Part shown: positions 8,899-16,779 of the stretch, piece by piece
Layout: every line of letters begins with the position of its first letter
Numbering within the stretch: the first letter of the stretch is position 1
Origin: Micromonospora arida
GTDB lineage: Bacteria > Actinomycetota > Actinomycetes > Mycobacteriales > Micromonosporaceae
Assembly: GCF_003857035.1 (NCBI RefSeq)
Contig: NZ_QGSY01000330.1
Location: forward strand, 1-64,000
Length of the DNA stretch: 64,000 bases
Reading direction: 5' to 3'
Notes under the pieces: model-generated
Databases searched by the model: none
The model's input: the letters and a program-made list of their open reading frames with translations, nothing else
What the model was told of the DNA's origin: nothing
Program-made: the position numbers and the translations under genes

Positions 8899-10131
8899 TC
8901 AGTTGCCTTGGGGTTCGACGATGACCGAGACGCCCCTCAGCAACTCGTCGGCTCGTTGGTCGGCCGACGTCTCGTCCGTGGCGGTGACGATGAAGTAGCC
9001 GACGCGCGCGCTGTTGCTGTCCGGACTGGCCACCGATGCGCCGATCTCGGTGGTCACCTCGGAGAAGGGCACGTTGACTCCGGTGCAGGGCATGCCCTGC
9101 ACGGCGAGGAGCCGGCCGCCGCGTGGTGCCAGGGGACGCCTGATGGCCGCGAAGGCACGCCGAGTCGGGGCAAGTTCAACCGGTTGCCCTAGGGCGACCG
9201 CCAAGGCCGCTCCGGCCATGTCAATTTCAAGGGCCAGGCTGGTCAGCAACGTGATTCGGCCACCGCCGATCCGTGGAGCGATCTCCAGCACCACCCATGC
9301 GCCATCCGGTTTCCGCTTCACCTCGCAATGTGACCAGCTATTGCGTATACCCGTTGCTGCTGCTGCCATCGTCACCTGCTGCAGAACCTGTTGCCTGGCG
9401 ATCGGATCGAGGTTCGACGGGAGAGTGTGACCCGTTTCGACACGGTAGGCACCAGAGGTGGTCTGCTTCTTGGTGATGCACACGTGCTCGGTCTGGCCGT
9501 CCTGCGTCAGCGATTCGACGCTGAACTCCTCCCCGTCGATGTACTCCTGCACCACCACACGGGGGTCGAGGTGGATCCCATACGGTCCACGCTGCAGTCG
9601 TACACGTTGGAACGCCGCGGTCAGCTCGTCCAGCCGTTCCACCACGCTGACCCCCGTTGAGCCGGCGTTCTCGGCAGGCTTCACGACAAGCGGAAATGAG
9701 AAGGTCTGGCGACGGAGGTGATCATAAACCTCTTCTTCGCCGGTCACCGCAATCGTCGATGGCACAGCAACTCCGGCTACATGCAGCCGCTCGACCATTG
9801 TGATCTTGTTTCGAGCTGCCATGGCGAGCGTCGCATCATTTCCGGGAAGACCCAAAGTCGCACAGGCGAGTGCTGCGACCGGGGTGAGGAACTCGTTCAC
9901 GGTGACGATCGCGTCTACCCTCCGGGAACGCGCGAACGCGACGATGTCTGAGACTGCCGCTTCGTAGGAGGAAAAGTCCACGACAACGGTGCCGGCGACC
10001 TCCCTCGGCGTTGTCGCAGACGCTTGGCCGCGCGGTGTAGCCGTGTATACCTCATGCCCCGTGGCGATGGCCGCCTTGAGTAGGTCCTCACGGTCAGGGC
10101 CGGACACATCCAGGAGCATAACCCGATTCAA
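8899..10131 (-). CDS. ATP-grasp carboxylate-amine ligase
   Basis: 410-aa ATP-grasp enzyme. Visible motifs: FPLVVKPAENAGSTGV (residues 146-161, ATP-binding lysine and glycine-rich loop), VVQEYIDGEEFSVES (193-207) and VLEIAPRIGGGRI (281-293, metal-binding acidic region). The N-terminal ~100 residues form the usual Rossmann-like preATP-grasp domain. The family activates a carboxylate as an acyl-phosphate and couples it to an amine. Gap of 47 nt after the MFS gene; coupled to the next gene. In this setting it could ligate an amino acid or amine to the Asp side chain or C-terminus of a short peptide, or make a dipeptide. The substrate cannot be read from the sequence. Confidence 0.9.
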   Translation of the reverse strand: MNRVMLLDVSGPDREDLLKAAIATGHEVYTATPRGQASATTPREVAGTVVVDFSSYEAAVSDIVAFARSRRVDAIVTVNEFLTPVAALACATLGLPGNDATLAMAARNKITMVERLHVAGVAVPSTIAVTGEEEVYDHLRRQTFSFPLVVKPAENAGSTGVSVVERLDELTAAFQRVRLQRGPYGIHLDPRVVVQEYIDGEEFSVESLTQDGQTEHVCITKKQTTSGAYRVETGHTLPSNLDPIARQQVLQQVTMAAAATGIRNSWSHCEVKRKPDGAWVVLEIAPRIGGGRITLLTSLALEIDMAGAALAVALGQPVELAPTRRAFAAIRRPLAPRGGRLLAVQGMPCTGVNVPFSEVTTEIGASVASPDSNSARVGYFIVTATDETSADQRADELLRGVSVIVEPQGN

Positions 10132-10178
10132 TGCGTCTCCCTCATCGTCGTCGTCGCAGCGCCAACACGACTGGTGCG

Positions 10179-11429
10179 CTAGCCGTGCCGAAGGTTGTAA
10201 ACGGAGCGGGAAAGTAGCGGAAGAAGCGCCGCCGCGAGAAACAGGATGCCACCGACCAGGGCGACCTGCTCATTGCCGAATATGGCGCCGGCAGGGGCAG
10301 CGCACATCATCCCAATGGGAACGGTGACGTACGAAAACAAGTCGTCGTAGGAAGTTACCCTGGACAGGACGTTGTTCGGAACGTGTTCTTGTAGCGAAGT
10401 TTCCCAGGCGGGACCGAACATGCCCGAGCCGATTCCAGCCATGAACGCCGCGATGAAGAGCCATAATGCGTTGGCACCGACCCCGAGCGCGATGAGGGGG
10501 AGGCACCCCAGCGCGAAGAACAGTTGGCCGGTGCCGAGTAAACGTCTCACCGTCAATCGGTACATCACAAGTCCCATGACCAGCAGGCCTACCGCACGCG
10601 CGCTAAGGACCCCACCCCACGAAGCAGCCCCGATGGTGGTGATAGCGATAGCTGGGCCAAGAACAACCCAGATCCCGGTTTTGAGGAGATTGGTAACCGC
10701 CAGGGAGGCAACCACGGACCAGACCCAGGGGATACTGCGGAACTCGCTCCACCCTTCGCGTACGTCCGACAGGACGCTGCGGGAACTGCGGGCGATCTCT
10801 TCGGTTAGGCGGATGCGGGAGATGAAGAACGCGGCCAGTAGGTAGCTGGCCGAGTCGAGCGCGATCGCCCAACCGCCGCCGACCGTGGCGACCGTGATTC
10901 CCGCCGCAGTAGGACCTAAGATCGTTATTGCATTCTTGGACGAGGCGACAAGGGAGTTCGCCCGTCGCATCTGTGCCTTGGCTACCAGTTGGGGAATGAT
11001 CCCCCGCATGGCGGGCTGAGTGAACGCGGTCAGGGAGCCGTTGAGAAATTCAAGAGCGATGATGAGCATGAGGCTGTACCGGCCCGAGAGCAGCAGGAAA
11101 GCGACGACGCCTTGAGTGGAAGCAGCTCCGAGGTTCGACAGCTTAAGGACCGTGCTCCGTGGGAATCTGTCGGCCACAGCACCGCCGACAAGGAGGAATG
11201 CCACTAGCGGAATGCTCCGTGCGGCTAACACCCAGCCCAGGTCGTATACGCTGCTCGAATGCTCGAGCACGGAGAATGCCAAGGCTACCGGGGCCATCGC
11301 CGTGCCCAAGAGGGAGACGGACGTACCGGTGAAATACCATCTGAAGCCTGAGGTCCACAGTGTGGTCTCGGCATGACCGGTATCCGCCTCCGCAGGCGCG
11401 TCCATTCCTTGCTGCTGCAACTCTTTCAT
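10179..11429 (-). CDS. MFS transporter, probable exporter
   Basis: 416-aa integral membrane protein with about 12 hydrophobic segments and the MFS loop 2-3 pattern (GGAVADRFPRS near residues 83-93). An N-terminal cytosolic stretch carries the acidic DAPAEADTG. It belongs to the drug-exporter-like (MFS_3/enterobactin exporter type) group by general appearance. It follows the MSYDH mini-gene and its hairpin by about 60 nt, and precedes the ATP-grasp gene. Likely role: export of the cluster product and self-protection. The ATG at 11429 has only a weak ribosome-binding site; an in-frame ATG eight codons later is an alternative. Confidence 0.85.
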   Translation of the reverse strand: MKELQQQGMDAPAEADTGHAETTLWTSGFRWYFTGTSVSLLGTAMAPVALAFSVLEHSSSVYDLGWVLAARSIPLVAFLLVGGAVADRFPRSTVLKLSNLGAASTQGVVAFLLLSGRYSLMLIIALEFLNGSLTAFTQPAMRGIIPQLVAKAQMRRANSLVASSKNAITILGPTAAGITVATVGGGWAIALDSASYLLAAFFISRIRLTEEIARSSRSVLSDVREGWSEFRSIPWVWSVVASLAVTNLLKTGIWVVLGPAIAITTIGAASWGGVLSARAVGLLVMGLVMYRLTVRRLLGTGQLFFALGCLPLIALGVGANALWLFIAAFMAGIGSGMFGPAWETSLQEHVPNNVLSRVTSYDDLFSYVTVPIGMMCAAPAGAIFGNEQVALVGGILFLAAALLPLLSRSVYNLRHG

Positions 11430-11492
11430 CCTTCATGAGGAACAGGAAGTCCGAGGGTCCGGGGTAGTAGACCTCGGCGGGTCAGTGAACCT

Positions 11493-11526
11493 CTGTCGGG
11501 CCCGGCGTGGTCGCCGAGCCCGACAG
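11493..11526 (-). terminator. Hairpin after the pentapeptide gene (partial terminator or attenuator)
   Basis: Inverted repeat CTGTCGGGC-x-CGGCG, loop of 4, CGCCG-x-GCCCGACAG: 14 base pairs with one internal mismatch. It begins 10 nt past the mini-gene stop and there is no U-run. Such a structure between a RiPP precursor and its enzymes commonly gives excess precursor transcript over downstream message. It could equally serve attenuation control of the MFS gene. Confidence 0.75.
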
Positions 11527-11535
11527 GCCTCAGGC

Positions 11536-11553
11536 TCAGTGGTCGTAGCTCAT
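11536..11553 (-). CDS. Candidate minimal RiPP precursor, pentapeptide MSYDH (biarylitide-like)
   Basis: An 18-bp open reading frame, ATG AGC TAC GAC CAC TGA, encodes Met-Ser-Tyr-Asp-His. It is preceded by AAAGGAGGTG, a 10-nt match to the 16S anti-Shine-Dalgarno, with 5 nt between this match and the ATG. That is the strongest ribosome-binding site in the region, and no longer frame uses it. Known biarylitide precursors are also 18-bp genes (MRYYH and relatives) whose Tyr3 and His5 are crosslinked by a P450. MSYDH keeps Tyr3 and His5 but has Ser2 in place of the usual Arg. A P450 gene lies divergent about 0.9 kb away; export, ligase and transferase genes follow on the same strand. Alternative: a regulatory leader peptide for the MFS gene. 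Confidence 0.7.
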   Translation of the reverse strand: MSYDH

Positions 11554-11558
11554 GATTA

Positions 11559-11568
11559 CACCTCCTTT
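11559..11568 (-). promoter_or_regulatory. Very strong Shine-Dalgarno of the MSYDH gene
   Basis: AAAGGAGGTG is fully complementary to the 3' end of 16S rRNA and lies 5 nt (TAATC) before the ATG. Just upstream, a short inverted repeat (GGGGA ... TCCCC around 11573-11588) might form a small hairpin near the site. Confidence 0.85.
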
Positions 11569-11570
11569 GT

Positions 11571-12472
11571 GAGGGGAGATTTATCCCCGGGCGCCCTGGG
11601 GCGTCTCCGGTGGCATGGGCGTCCGCAAGGGCGCGATAATGTTCAACGCGGCCTATGGCTGTTTGAGAACCGACGGGAGCTGCTGCCCGATTGCTCAGCA
11701 TCGTGGCTGTAGTCGACACGCTGATCGCCGGCTCACGCCGTACGCCATGGCGACGAAAGGCGAGGACCCTCGGGCGCCCATTTATTTCAAACACGAGCTT
11801 GAAGTGAATGGGCGAATCGTAGTCGTTGCCGACTAGCACGGCGCTGTCTACCGACACTTGGGCATGGACGTAGACATCGATCTAGAGCGTAGCCAGCTTC
11901 GCCAGAGAAGAGCGCTCGCGGCCTATGGCTGGCGCGCGTAGCTTAGGCGAGCTTCTAAATAATGATCAACCATCACGCACTACCCCCGTGGTGTCATGTC
12001 GGCCTAGGTAATTCCTTGATCGCGTGACGACTGCAGATTTGCATCGTTCCGCGACTAGCGTCAAGAGGCACTTCTATGAGAGTGCCTCGGATGTGACCAC
12101 GTCATGCATAGCAAGGTCGGCCGACGACTGAAAGAGACCACCCTCTGTTAATCGGTGAATCCCTGGGGCCGCCAACCAGCCTGACGCATGTGGCACAGTA
12201 ACCCGGACGGTTGCCTGGGGCAACCCCCTAGCCAGGCGCGAGGACGTTTCCGCAGATGGGAGACCATTAATCAAGGAGATACAGGCAGTCTCACCGGTAA
12301 ATTTCTTTCGCCCGCAGCCTGCGTCGTTGACAACGATGTCCAGCCGGTCGTAGCGTCACGTCAGTACCGATCACGGAGTCGGGTCTGGGACAAGCTGTCA
12401 ATTGACCAGGCTCGGACGCGTCGTTATGTCGCGCACATTGCGCACGGGGAACCCATCAAAAGGGGTGGCAAT
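11571..12472. promoter_or_regulatory. Divergent intergenic region between MSYDH operon and P450
   Basis: About 900 nt with promoters presumably for both directions. Open frames here on either strand lack ribosome-binding sites and are interrupted. The base composition is notably AT-richer than elsewhere in the window. An AAGGAG at about 12273 on the plus strand has no start codon at a usable distance. I see no second Tyr-x-His pentapeptide here. Confidence 0.45.
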
Positions 12473-13636
12473 TTGTCTACAGCCGTGGAATACGACCCTC
12501 TGTCTCCAGAAATGCTCGCCAACCCGTATCCTCAGTACGCTCGGTTCCGTAGAACAGCGCCCATCTTCTGGCACGAGGGCATGAAGTCATGGGTGCTCAG
12601 CCGGTATCAAGACTGCCGCGACGTGCTGCGCGACAACGACACGTTCGCGCGAGACCGCCGGCGGGTAGGGGCGGAGCTGCCGGAGTTCCTGCAGAACATC
12701 CAGACGATTGATCCACCGGACCAAGGACCACTGAAGAGCGTCCTAATGAACGCCCTGCGTTCTCAAGACCTTGACACCGCTGGCGCCCAGGCACGGGAGC
12801 AGATCACGGGGATCTTCGCGGACCTCGCGCGGCGTGAGCGCTTCGATTGGATCAAGGAGGTCGCCGCTCCGGTCGCCCTCACGATCACCTCGCACTTGTT
12901 CGGAGTGCAGCGCCCCGACCTGCAGTGGTACGTCAAGTTGTCGGACTCCATCGCCCGCCGGATGGATATCGGGCTGCGCCCCGAACGAGCGGCAGTCGGG
13001 AACGATGCCCGCACTCAGCTCAACTCGTTAGTCGACCAGTGGTACGCCGCCGAACGACGGCCTGGCGTGTTCGCCACCATCCGGGAGACCGCCGGCCAGC
13101 TCCAGGTTCCGCCGCACTACGTGCACAACACCGCAGGTGTGATGTTCAACGCGAGCTACGGGACCCTTTTTGCGACGGTCAGCAACATTGCCCTGACACT
13201 GATCGAACGACCTGAAACGCTCAATGCCCTGCGCGGGGCAGACCGCAAACTCCTCGATTCCGCTACTGACGAGCTGATCCGCTTCGAGGGGCCGGCCCAG
13301 GGAACTAGTCGCGTCGCTACTGAGCGAACGGTCATCCATGGCACGACGATCGAGCGTGGGCAGATCGTGCTGACCCTGATGGCCTCCGCGAACCGCGACG
13401 AGACCGAGTTCACGCGTCCGGATGAGCTGGTGCTGGATCGATCGCCTAACCGGCATCTGTCGTTTGGCTGGGGCGTTCATGGCTGTCTCGGAGCAGCCTT
13501 CGGCAGGGTGGCGGTTCGCGAGCTGATTCTATGCTTGACCGAAGCCCCTCGGCTGCGGCTAGCTGGCACACCGGTGCGACGGACGACGGCAACGGTCCGA
13601 AGCCTCGATTCATTGCCGGTCTCCTTCACCGCCTGA
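12473..13636 (+). CDS. Cytochrome P450, candidate peptide-crosslinking enzyme
   Basis: 387-aa class I bacterial P450. The heme-ligand loop FGWGVHGCLG sits near residues 331-340 (Cys about 338), the ExxR motif ELIR near 267, and the substrate-side N-terminus (NPYPQYARFRRTAPIFW) is typical. In the I helix the usual A-G-x-E/D-T reads ASYGT: the threonine is kept but the acid is replaced by glycine. Loss of the acid-alcohol pair is frequent in P450s that couple radicals rather than hydroxylate. The chosen TTG start has AAAAGGGGTGG 5 nt upstream; the frame continues upstream to 12188 without another good site. Divergent from the MSYDH operon, it is the natural candidate to install a Tyr-His crosslink (inference). 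Confidence 0.88.
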   Translation: MSTAVEYDPLSPEMLANPYPQYARFRRTAPIFWHEGMKSWVLSRYQDCRDVLRDNDTFARDRRRVGAELPEFLQNIQTIDPPDQGPLKSVLMNALRSQDLDTAGAQAREQITGIFADLARRERFDWIKEVAAPVALTITSHLFGVQRPDLQWYVKLSDSIARRMDIGLRPERAAVGNDARTQLNSLVDQWYAAERRPGVFATIRETAGQLQVPPHYVHNTAGVMFNASYGTLFATVSNIALTLIERPETLNALRGADRKLLDSATDELIRFEGPAQGTSRVATERTVIHGTTIERGQIVLTLMASANRDETEFTRPDELVLDRSPNRHLSFGWGVHGCLGAAFGRVAVRELILCLTEAPRLRLAGTPVRRTTATVRSLDSLPVSFTA

Positions 13637-14918
13637 CGCCGTCATCGTCCGGCAGCCTCAGGGGACAACTAGGGCAGTTGCGAGAGGGAGCAGATCGGTA
13701 ACCCTAGCCCGGGTAGCGGCTCGTTCCCCTACGTGCTGAACTCAAGCTCCTACTGCCGGACCTGCCGCCAAGACTCGGCCATGCCTATCGGCTAGTCGCA
13801 ACCTTGGTCAAACGCCCTGTCTGCGGCTCGGGTCGTCCGCCCCCGCCTACCCTTGGTGATGGGCGGACGACCTCAGCACGATCAATCGTGGGCGCGTCGG
13901 CCGTCTGCGCGATTGCGCGGGCACGGCGGACGTAGCTGCCCGCATGCCGGCTCTTATCCCGCGTTGTGCGCCGCGCGAGTTGAACCAGCCGAAGCGTTCC
14001 GGCGGTAAGAATGCGCACGCGACGATGCCACCCGGACGCGATCCGTCGCCGGCTCCCCTTCGATGGCCGGTAGCCACAGGACCCCGAACGGTTGCAGCCC
14101 TGCCGGCGGCACGACACGAAGAAGCCCCGGGCCACCAGCGGAGATAGCTCGGAGGTGTGTCGTTGACGGTGAATCGGGGTCGCAGTACCGCCGACGCGGA
14201 GGCGGGAGGTGACGTGCTCTCGTGACCGCGTGCAGCTGCCGCCGTTGATCCGGGCAGTAAACGGCAATTCCTCTGCGGTGCAGTATTGGGGGGTATCGGC
14301 ATTCCGCTCGTTTTCGCTCTCTCAGGGGATGCCGACGCTCAACCTCATGGATTTGACAACCATGGCCGCCGGCAGTGGCGTCTTCGCGACGTGTCTGCGG
14401 CAAGCAGCCTCCCGGCAAGCACCCATCGGCCGTCAGCTCACTGATCTGCGACACGTCTCGCTGCGGCGGTGCAGGCGGTACCGAGCGGCACGACCCTCTC
14501 GTGAAGCTGGGTCAGGAGCCGGACACATCGCTTGCTAAACCCCCGACGCTGACAGTGAGGAAGTCACAGCTCTCCTGCCAGCAGCCGGTGAGGACAGCCG
14601 TGTTGCCCACCTGGCCTACGAGGCCGCACGACGCCGCGACGCCGTCCTCTCGACCTCGGCGCGCCAATGTCCTCACCATCGATGGAACGTCGCTCGTCGA
14701 GGCCGCGTATCGAGGACCCCGTCGAGATCGGGATACGTCTCGATCGCCCTGACTCGTCGCGTAGCGTCGTTTCCGGCCGGCAGGTTCGGACCGGACTACC
14801 GTGCTGCGGGGGACCAAGCGGGCTGTGCGAGCGGTGAGGCCGAAGGACGGCGCCGCATCCCTGCTCGGCGAGCATCGAGCCTGCTTGCCGGCTCGCGACA
14901 GATCCATTCCCACCAGCC
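13637..14918. other. Long intergenic stretch, no supported gene
   Basis: About 1.3 kb after the P450. Several overlapping short frames exist on both strands, none with a ribosome-binding site plus consistent codon use. It contains one copy of a dispersed ~57-nt sequence (14081-14137). Possibly eroded sequence at the cluster edge. Confidence 0.5.
14081..14137. repeat. Dispersed ~57-nt element, copy A
   Basis: Shares the blocks ACCCCGAACGGTTGCAGCCC and ACGAAGAAGCCCCGGGCC with copy B at 20574-20632, separated by a variable GC-rich stretch of similar length. It lies outside any supported gene. Function unknown; a small RNA, mobile-element end or regulatory element are all possible. Confidence 0.6.
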
Positions 14919-15794
14919 TCAGTGGGGTGGCAGTGGTGCGGCCGGGCGTACGGCTGTGAAGTCGGCGTGTTCGTACCGGGTGGCGGAGAGCAGTAGCAGC
15001 CACTCGTCACAGCCCTGCCACGGGTATGAATCGGCGGCTCCGCCGCGTACGGTCCGGGGCCCGTCTCCGGTCCGCGGTCGCGCGGTCGACGGTGCGCCGT
15101 CGAACCCGGGGATCCACACGTCGGCGCAGAGCTCGTTCGCCGAGCCCATCGCCGCCAGCCCGAACGCGTTCTCGCCGACGGCCGTCCGCGTCTCGTCGCC
15201 GAAGTCGTCGAGAAGCTGGTCCTCGTCGGGTTTCCCGTCACCCCGGAACGTCAGCGTGGTGGTGCCGGCCCGGGCCGCGTATTCCCACTGCGCCTCGCTG
15301 GGCAGGTCGAACGGCAACAACTCGAGCAGGCACTCCAGGTCGCCTTCGAGCCGAGCCGTGCCGGTGTCCGCCTCGGCGTAGTCGTCTTCGTACTCGGGCA
15401 GCCAGTACCGGACCTGCGCCACAGTCAGCGGGTGCCGGGCGAGCAGGAACGACTCGACGTGCACCTCGCGTACCGGTTGTGCGTCCTTAGCGCTGGCAAG
15501 GAACGGGTCGATGGTGTCCTCGACACCGCCGCTGCGCTCAATGGCGCGTACCGCATCGAGCTCCGCATCGGACAGCCCCATCCGGAACGCGCCGCCCAGA
15601 ACCTCGCGAAACACGACCCCCGACGGGATGTGCCGCCACGCCGGTCGCCCGGCCACGACCTCCTCGGTCCACATGGCGGCGAACGCTAGCAGCCAACCCG
15701 TCCGGTGATCTCTCCCGATGCCCCGCAGCTCGCGCTCGATCGTGCTGCCGTCACGTACCCCGTAGCAGTTAGCCGCACACGTTGCGGAAGCCAA
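14919..15794 (-). CDS. Formylglycine-generating-enzyme-like (SUMF1 fold) protein
   Basis: Up to 291 aa. FGE/SUMF1-type landmarks occur in order: FREVLGGAFRMGLSDAE, LLARHPLTVAQVRYW, LPSEAQWEYAARAGT, NAFGLAAMGSANELCADVW and TVRGGA, then QGCDEWLLLLSATR and a terminal AVRPA. In family members this fold converts cysteine to formylglycine or, in EgtB/PvdO relatives, does other oxidations. Only one cysteine occupies the usual C-terminal position (GCDEW) and the normal GFR end is degenerate, so sulfatase activation is doubtful. The start is uncertain: ATG at 15794 or an internal ATG at 15674. No sulfatase is nearby. Confidence 0.7.
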   Translation of the reverse strand: MASATCAANCYGVRDGSTIERELRGIGRDHRTGWLLAFAAMWTEEVVAGRPAWRHIPSGVVFREVLGGAFRMGLSDAELDAVRAIERSGGVEDTIDPFLASAKDAQPVREVHVESFLLARHPLTVAQVRYWLPEYEDDYAEADTGTARLEGDLECLLELLPFDLPSEAQWEYAARAGTTTLTFRGDGKPDEDQLLDDFGDETRTAVGENAFGLAAMGSANELCADVWIPGFDGAPSTARPRTGDGPRTVRGGAADSYPWQGCDEWLLLLSATRYEHADFTAVRPAAPLPPH

Positions 15795-15868
15795 CGCGAG
15801 GAGGGCAGGAGCTCGCCCGCAGGTTGGGTGTCAAATGAGAGCCGCCGGTCGACCGGCGGAAACAGCGG

Positions 15869-16006
15869 TTGTTGACCTTCACACGTGACGAGGTCGGCCG
15901 CCGCGTCTGCCCGCGCGGCGCGATGACCTGGTCGGTCAACTGGGACGTGACGAACGGCAACCGCTTCGCCAACACGGTCGGCCCGCACCTGGACGCGCCG
16001 CCCTGA
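15869..16006 (+). pseudogene. C-terminal remnant of a GH18-type chitinase
   Basis: The frame ends with RGAMTWSVNWDVTNGNRFA and NTVGPHLDAPP before TGA, closely resembling the last strand and helix of actinomycete family 18 chitinases. The rest of the gene is missing upstream, where minus-strand sequence of the FGE-like gene begins. A truncation left by recombination. Confidence 0.6.
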
Positions 16007-16017
16007 GACCGGCACCG

Positions 16018-16050
16018 CCGGCACGGATCCCGCAACGGGATCCGTGCCGG
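16018..16050. terminator. Perfect 15-bp bidirectional terminator hairpin
   Basis: CCGGCACGGATCCCG and its exact complement are separated by CAA. It sits between the chitinase remnant (plus strand) and the end of the secreted-protein gene (minus strand), and would serve both. Confidence 0.9.
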
Positions 16051-16059
16051 GTGGGCCGA

Positions 16060-16530
16060 TCAGATGAACGTGAGCGAGCTGAAGAACGCCGGGTAGCAGT
16101 CGACATAGATGTCGTAGACGCCGGGCGGCACGTGCACGGGGCCCAGGGTGGCCCCGTTGGAGCACCGGGCGCTGACCGCGGTCGTCGGCTGGCCGGTGAG
16201 GGTGCAGCCCTGGAACACGATCAGCCACGGGTCGATGTACTGCCCGGCGTACGGGCAGGAGCCCGACATCACCGAGAAACCGCCGCCCTTCGCCGGTGAG
16301 GCGGCGGTCGCCGTCGACGTCGTGACGCTCAACGTGCCGGCGGAGCTCGCCGATGCCCGCTCGGCTCCGATGGCGGCGACAGCCGCGTCGCCGCTCGGCG
16401 CGGGTGCCGCGACCGCCGCGGACGGTGCGGCCATGAACGCGGCGAGCATCGCCGTCGCGGCCAACAGCAGACTGGATGCGCGGAGAATGCCGGATCGTGC
16501 TCCGGCGGAGGGTCGACTACGCCATGTCAT
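16060..16530 (-). CDS. Secreted hypothetical protein
   Basis: 156 aa with a Sec signal peptide: basic start (MTWRSRPSAGARSG), hydrophobic core (ASSLLLAATAMLAAFMA), and an AVAA-type cleavage site before APAPSGD. The mature part holds an Ala/Ser/Thr-rich linker and a small domain with four cysteines (SGSCPYAGQY, FQGCTLTGQ, SARCSNGAT, YVDCYPAF), probably two disulfides. The start has GAGGTGG upstream. No family recognised. Confidence 0.7.
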   Translation of the reverse strand: MTWRSRPSAGARSGILRASSLLLAATAMLAAFMAAPSAAVAAPAPSGDAAVAAIGAERASASSAGTLSVTTSTATAASPAKGGGFSVMSGSCPYAGQYIDPWLIVFQGCTLTGQPTTAVSARCSNGATLGPVHVPPGVYDIYVDCYPAFFSSLTFI

Positions 16531-16779
16531 AACCAGAACCACCTCTCGATTGCTGTGCGATCTGCGGATGCCGGGGCGCGTACCTGGTCGCGCCCGAACC
16601 GGCCGGGCCGTCGTCTGACGTCTATGGCGAAGCGTTCCAGGGTTCCGGTGGCCGGGTCTTCGTGATATTGCGAGAACCGGGTCGCGGGCGTACCCCGGTT
16701 CTTGCGAATGTCCGCAAGGCTGTCCGGTCCGCGTCAACCGGGCGGCGTGGCCGGAACGCATCGATTACCGTTGACCGGC

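Noticed and set aside
11426-11857. 143-codon minus-strand frame covering the pentapeptide region
   Set aside because: Different frame from MSYDH, no ribosome-binding site, passes through the hairpin; composition not coding-like.
12270-12310. AAGGAG on the plus strand as a possible second mini-gene signal
   Set aside because: No ATG, GTG or TTG within a usable distance.
12188-12472. 95-codon in-frame upstream extension of the P450
   Set aside because: No ribosome-binding site at its ATG; composition unlike P450 N-termini, while TTG 12473 has a good site.
12402-12584. Short plus-strand frame before the P450, considered as a second precursor
   Set aside because: Overlaps the P450 start in another frame and lacks a ribosome-binding site or an xYxH pattern.
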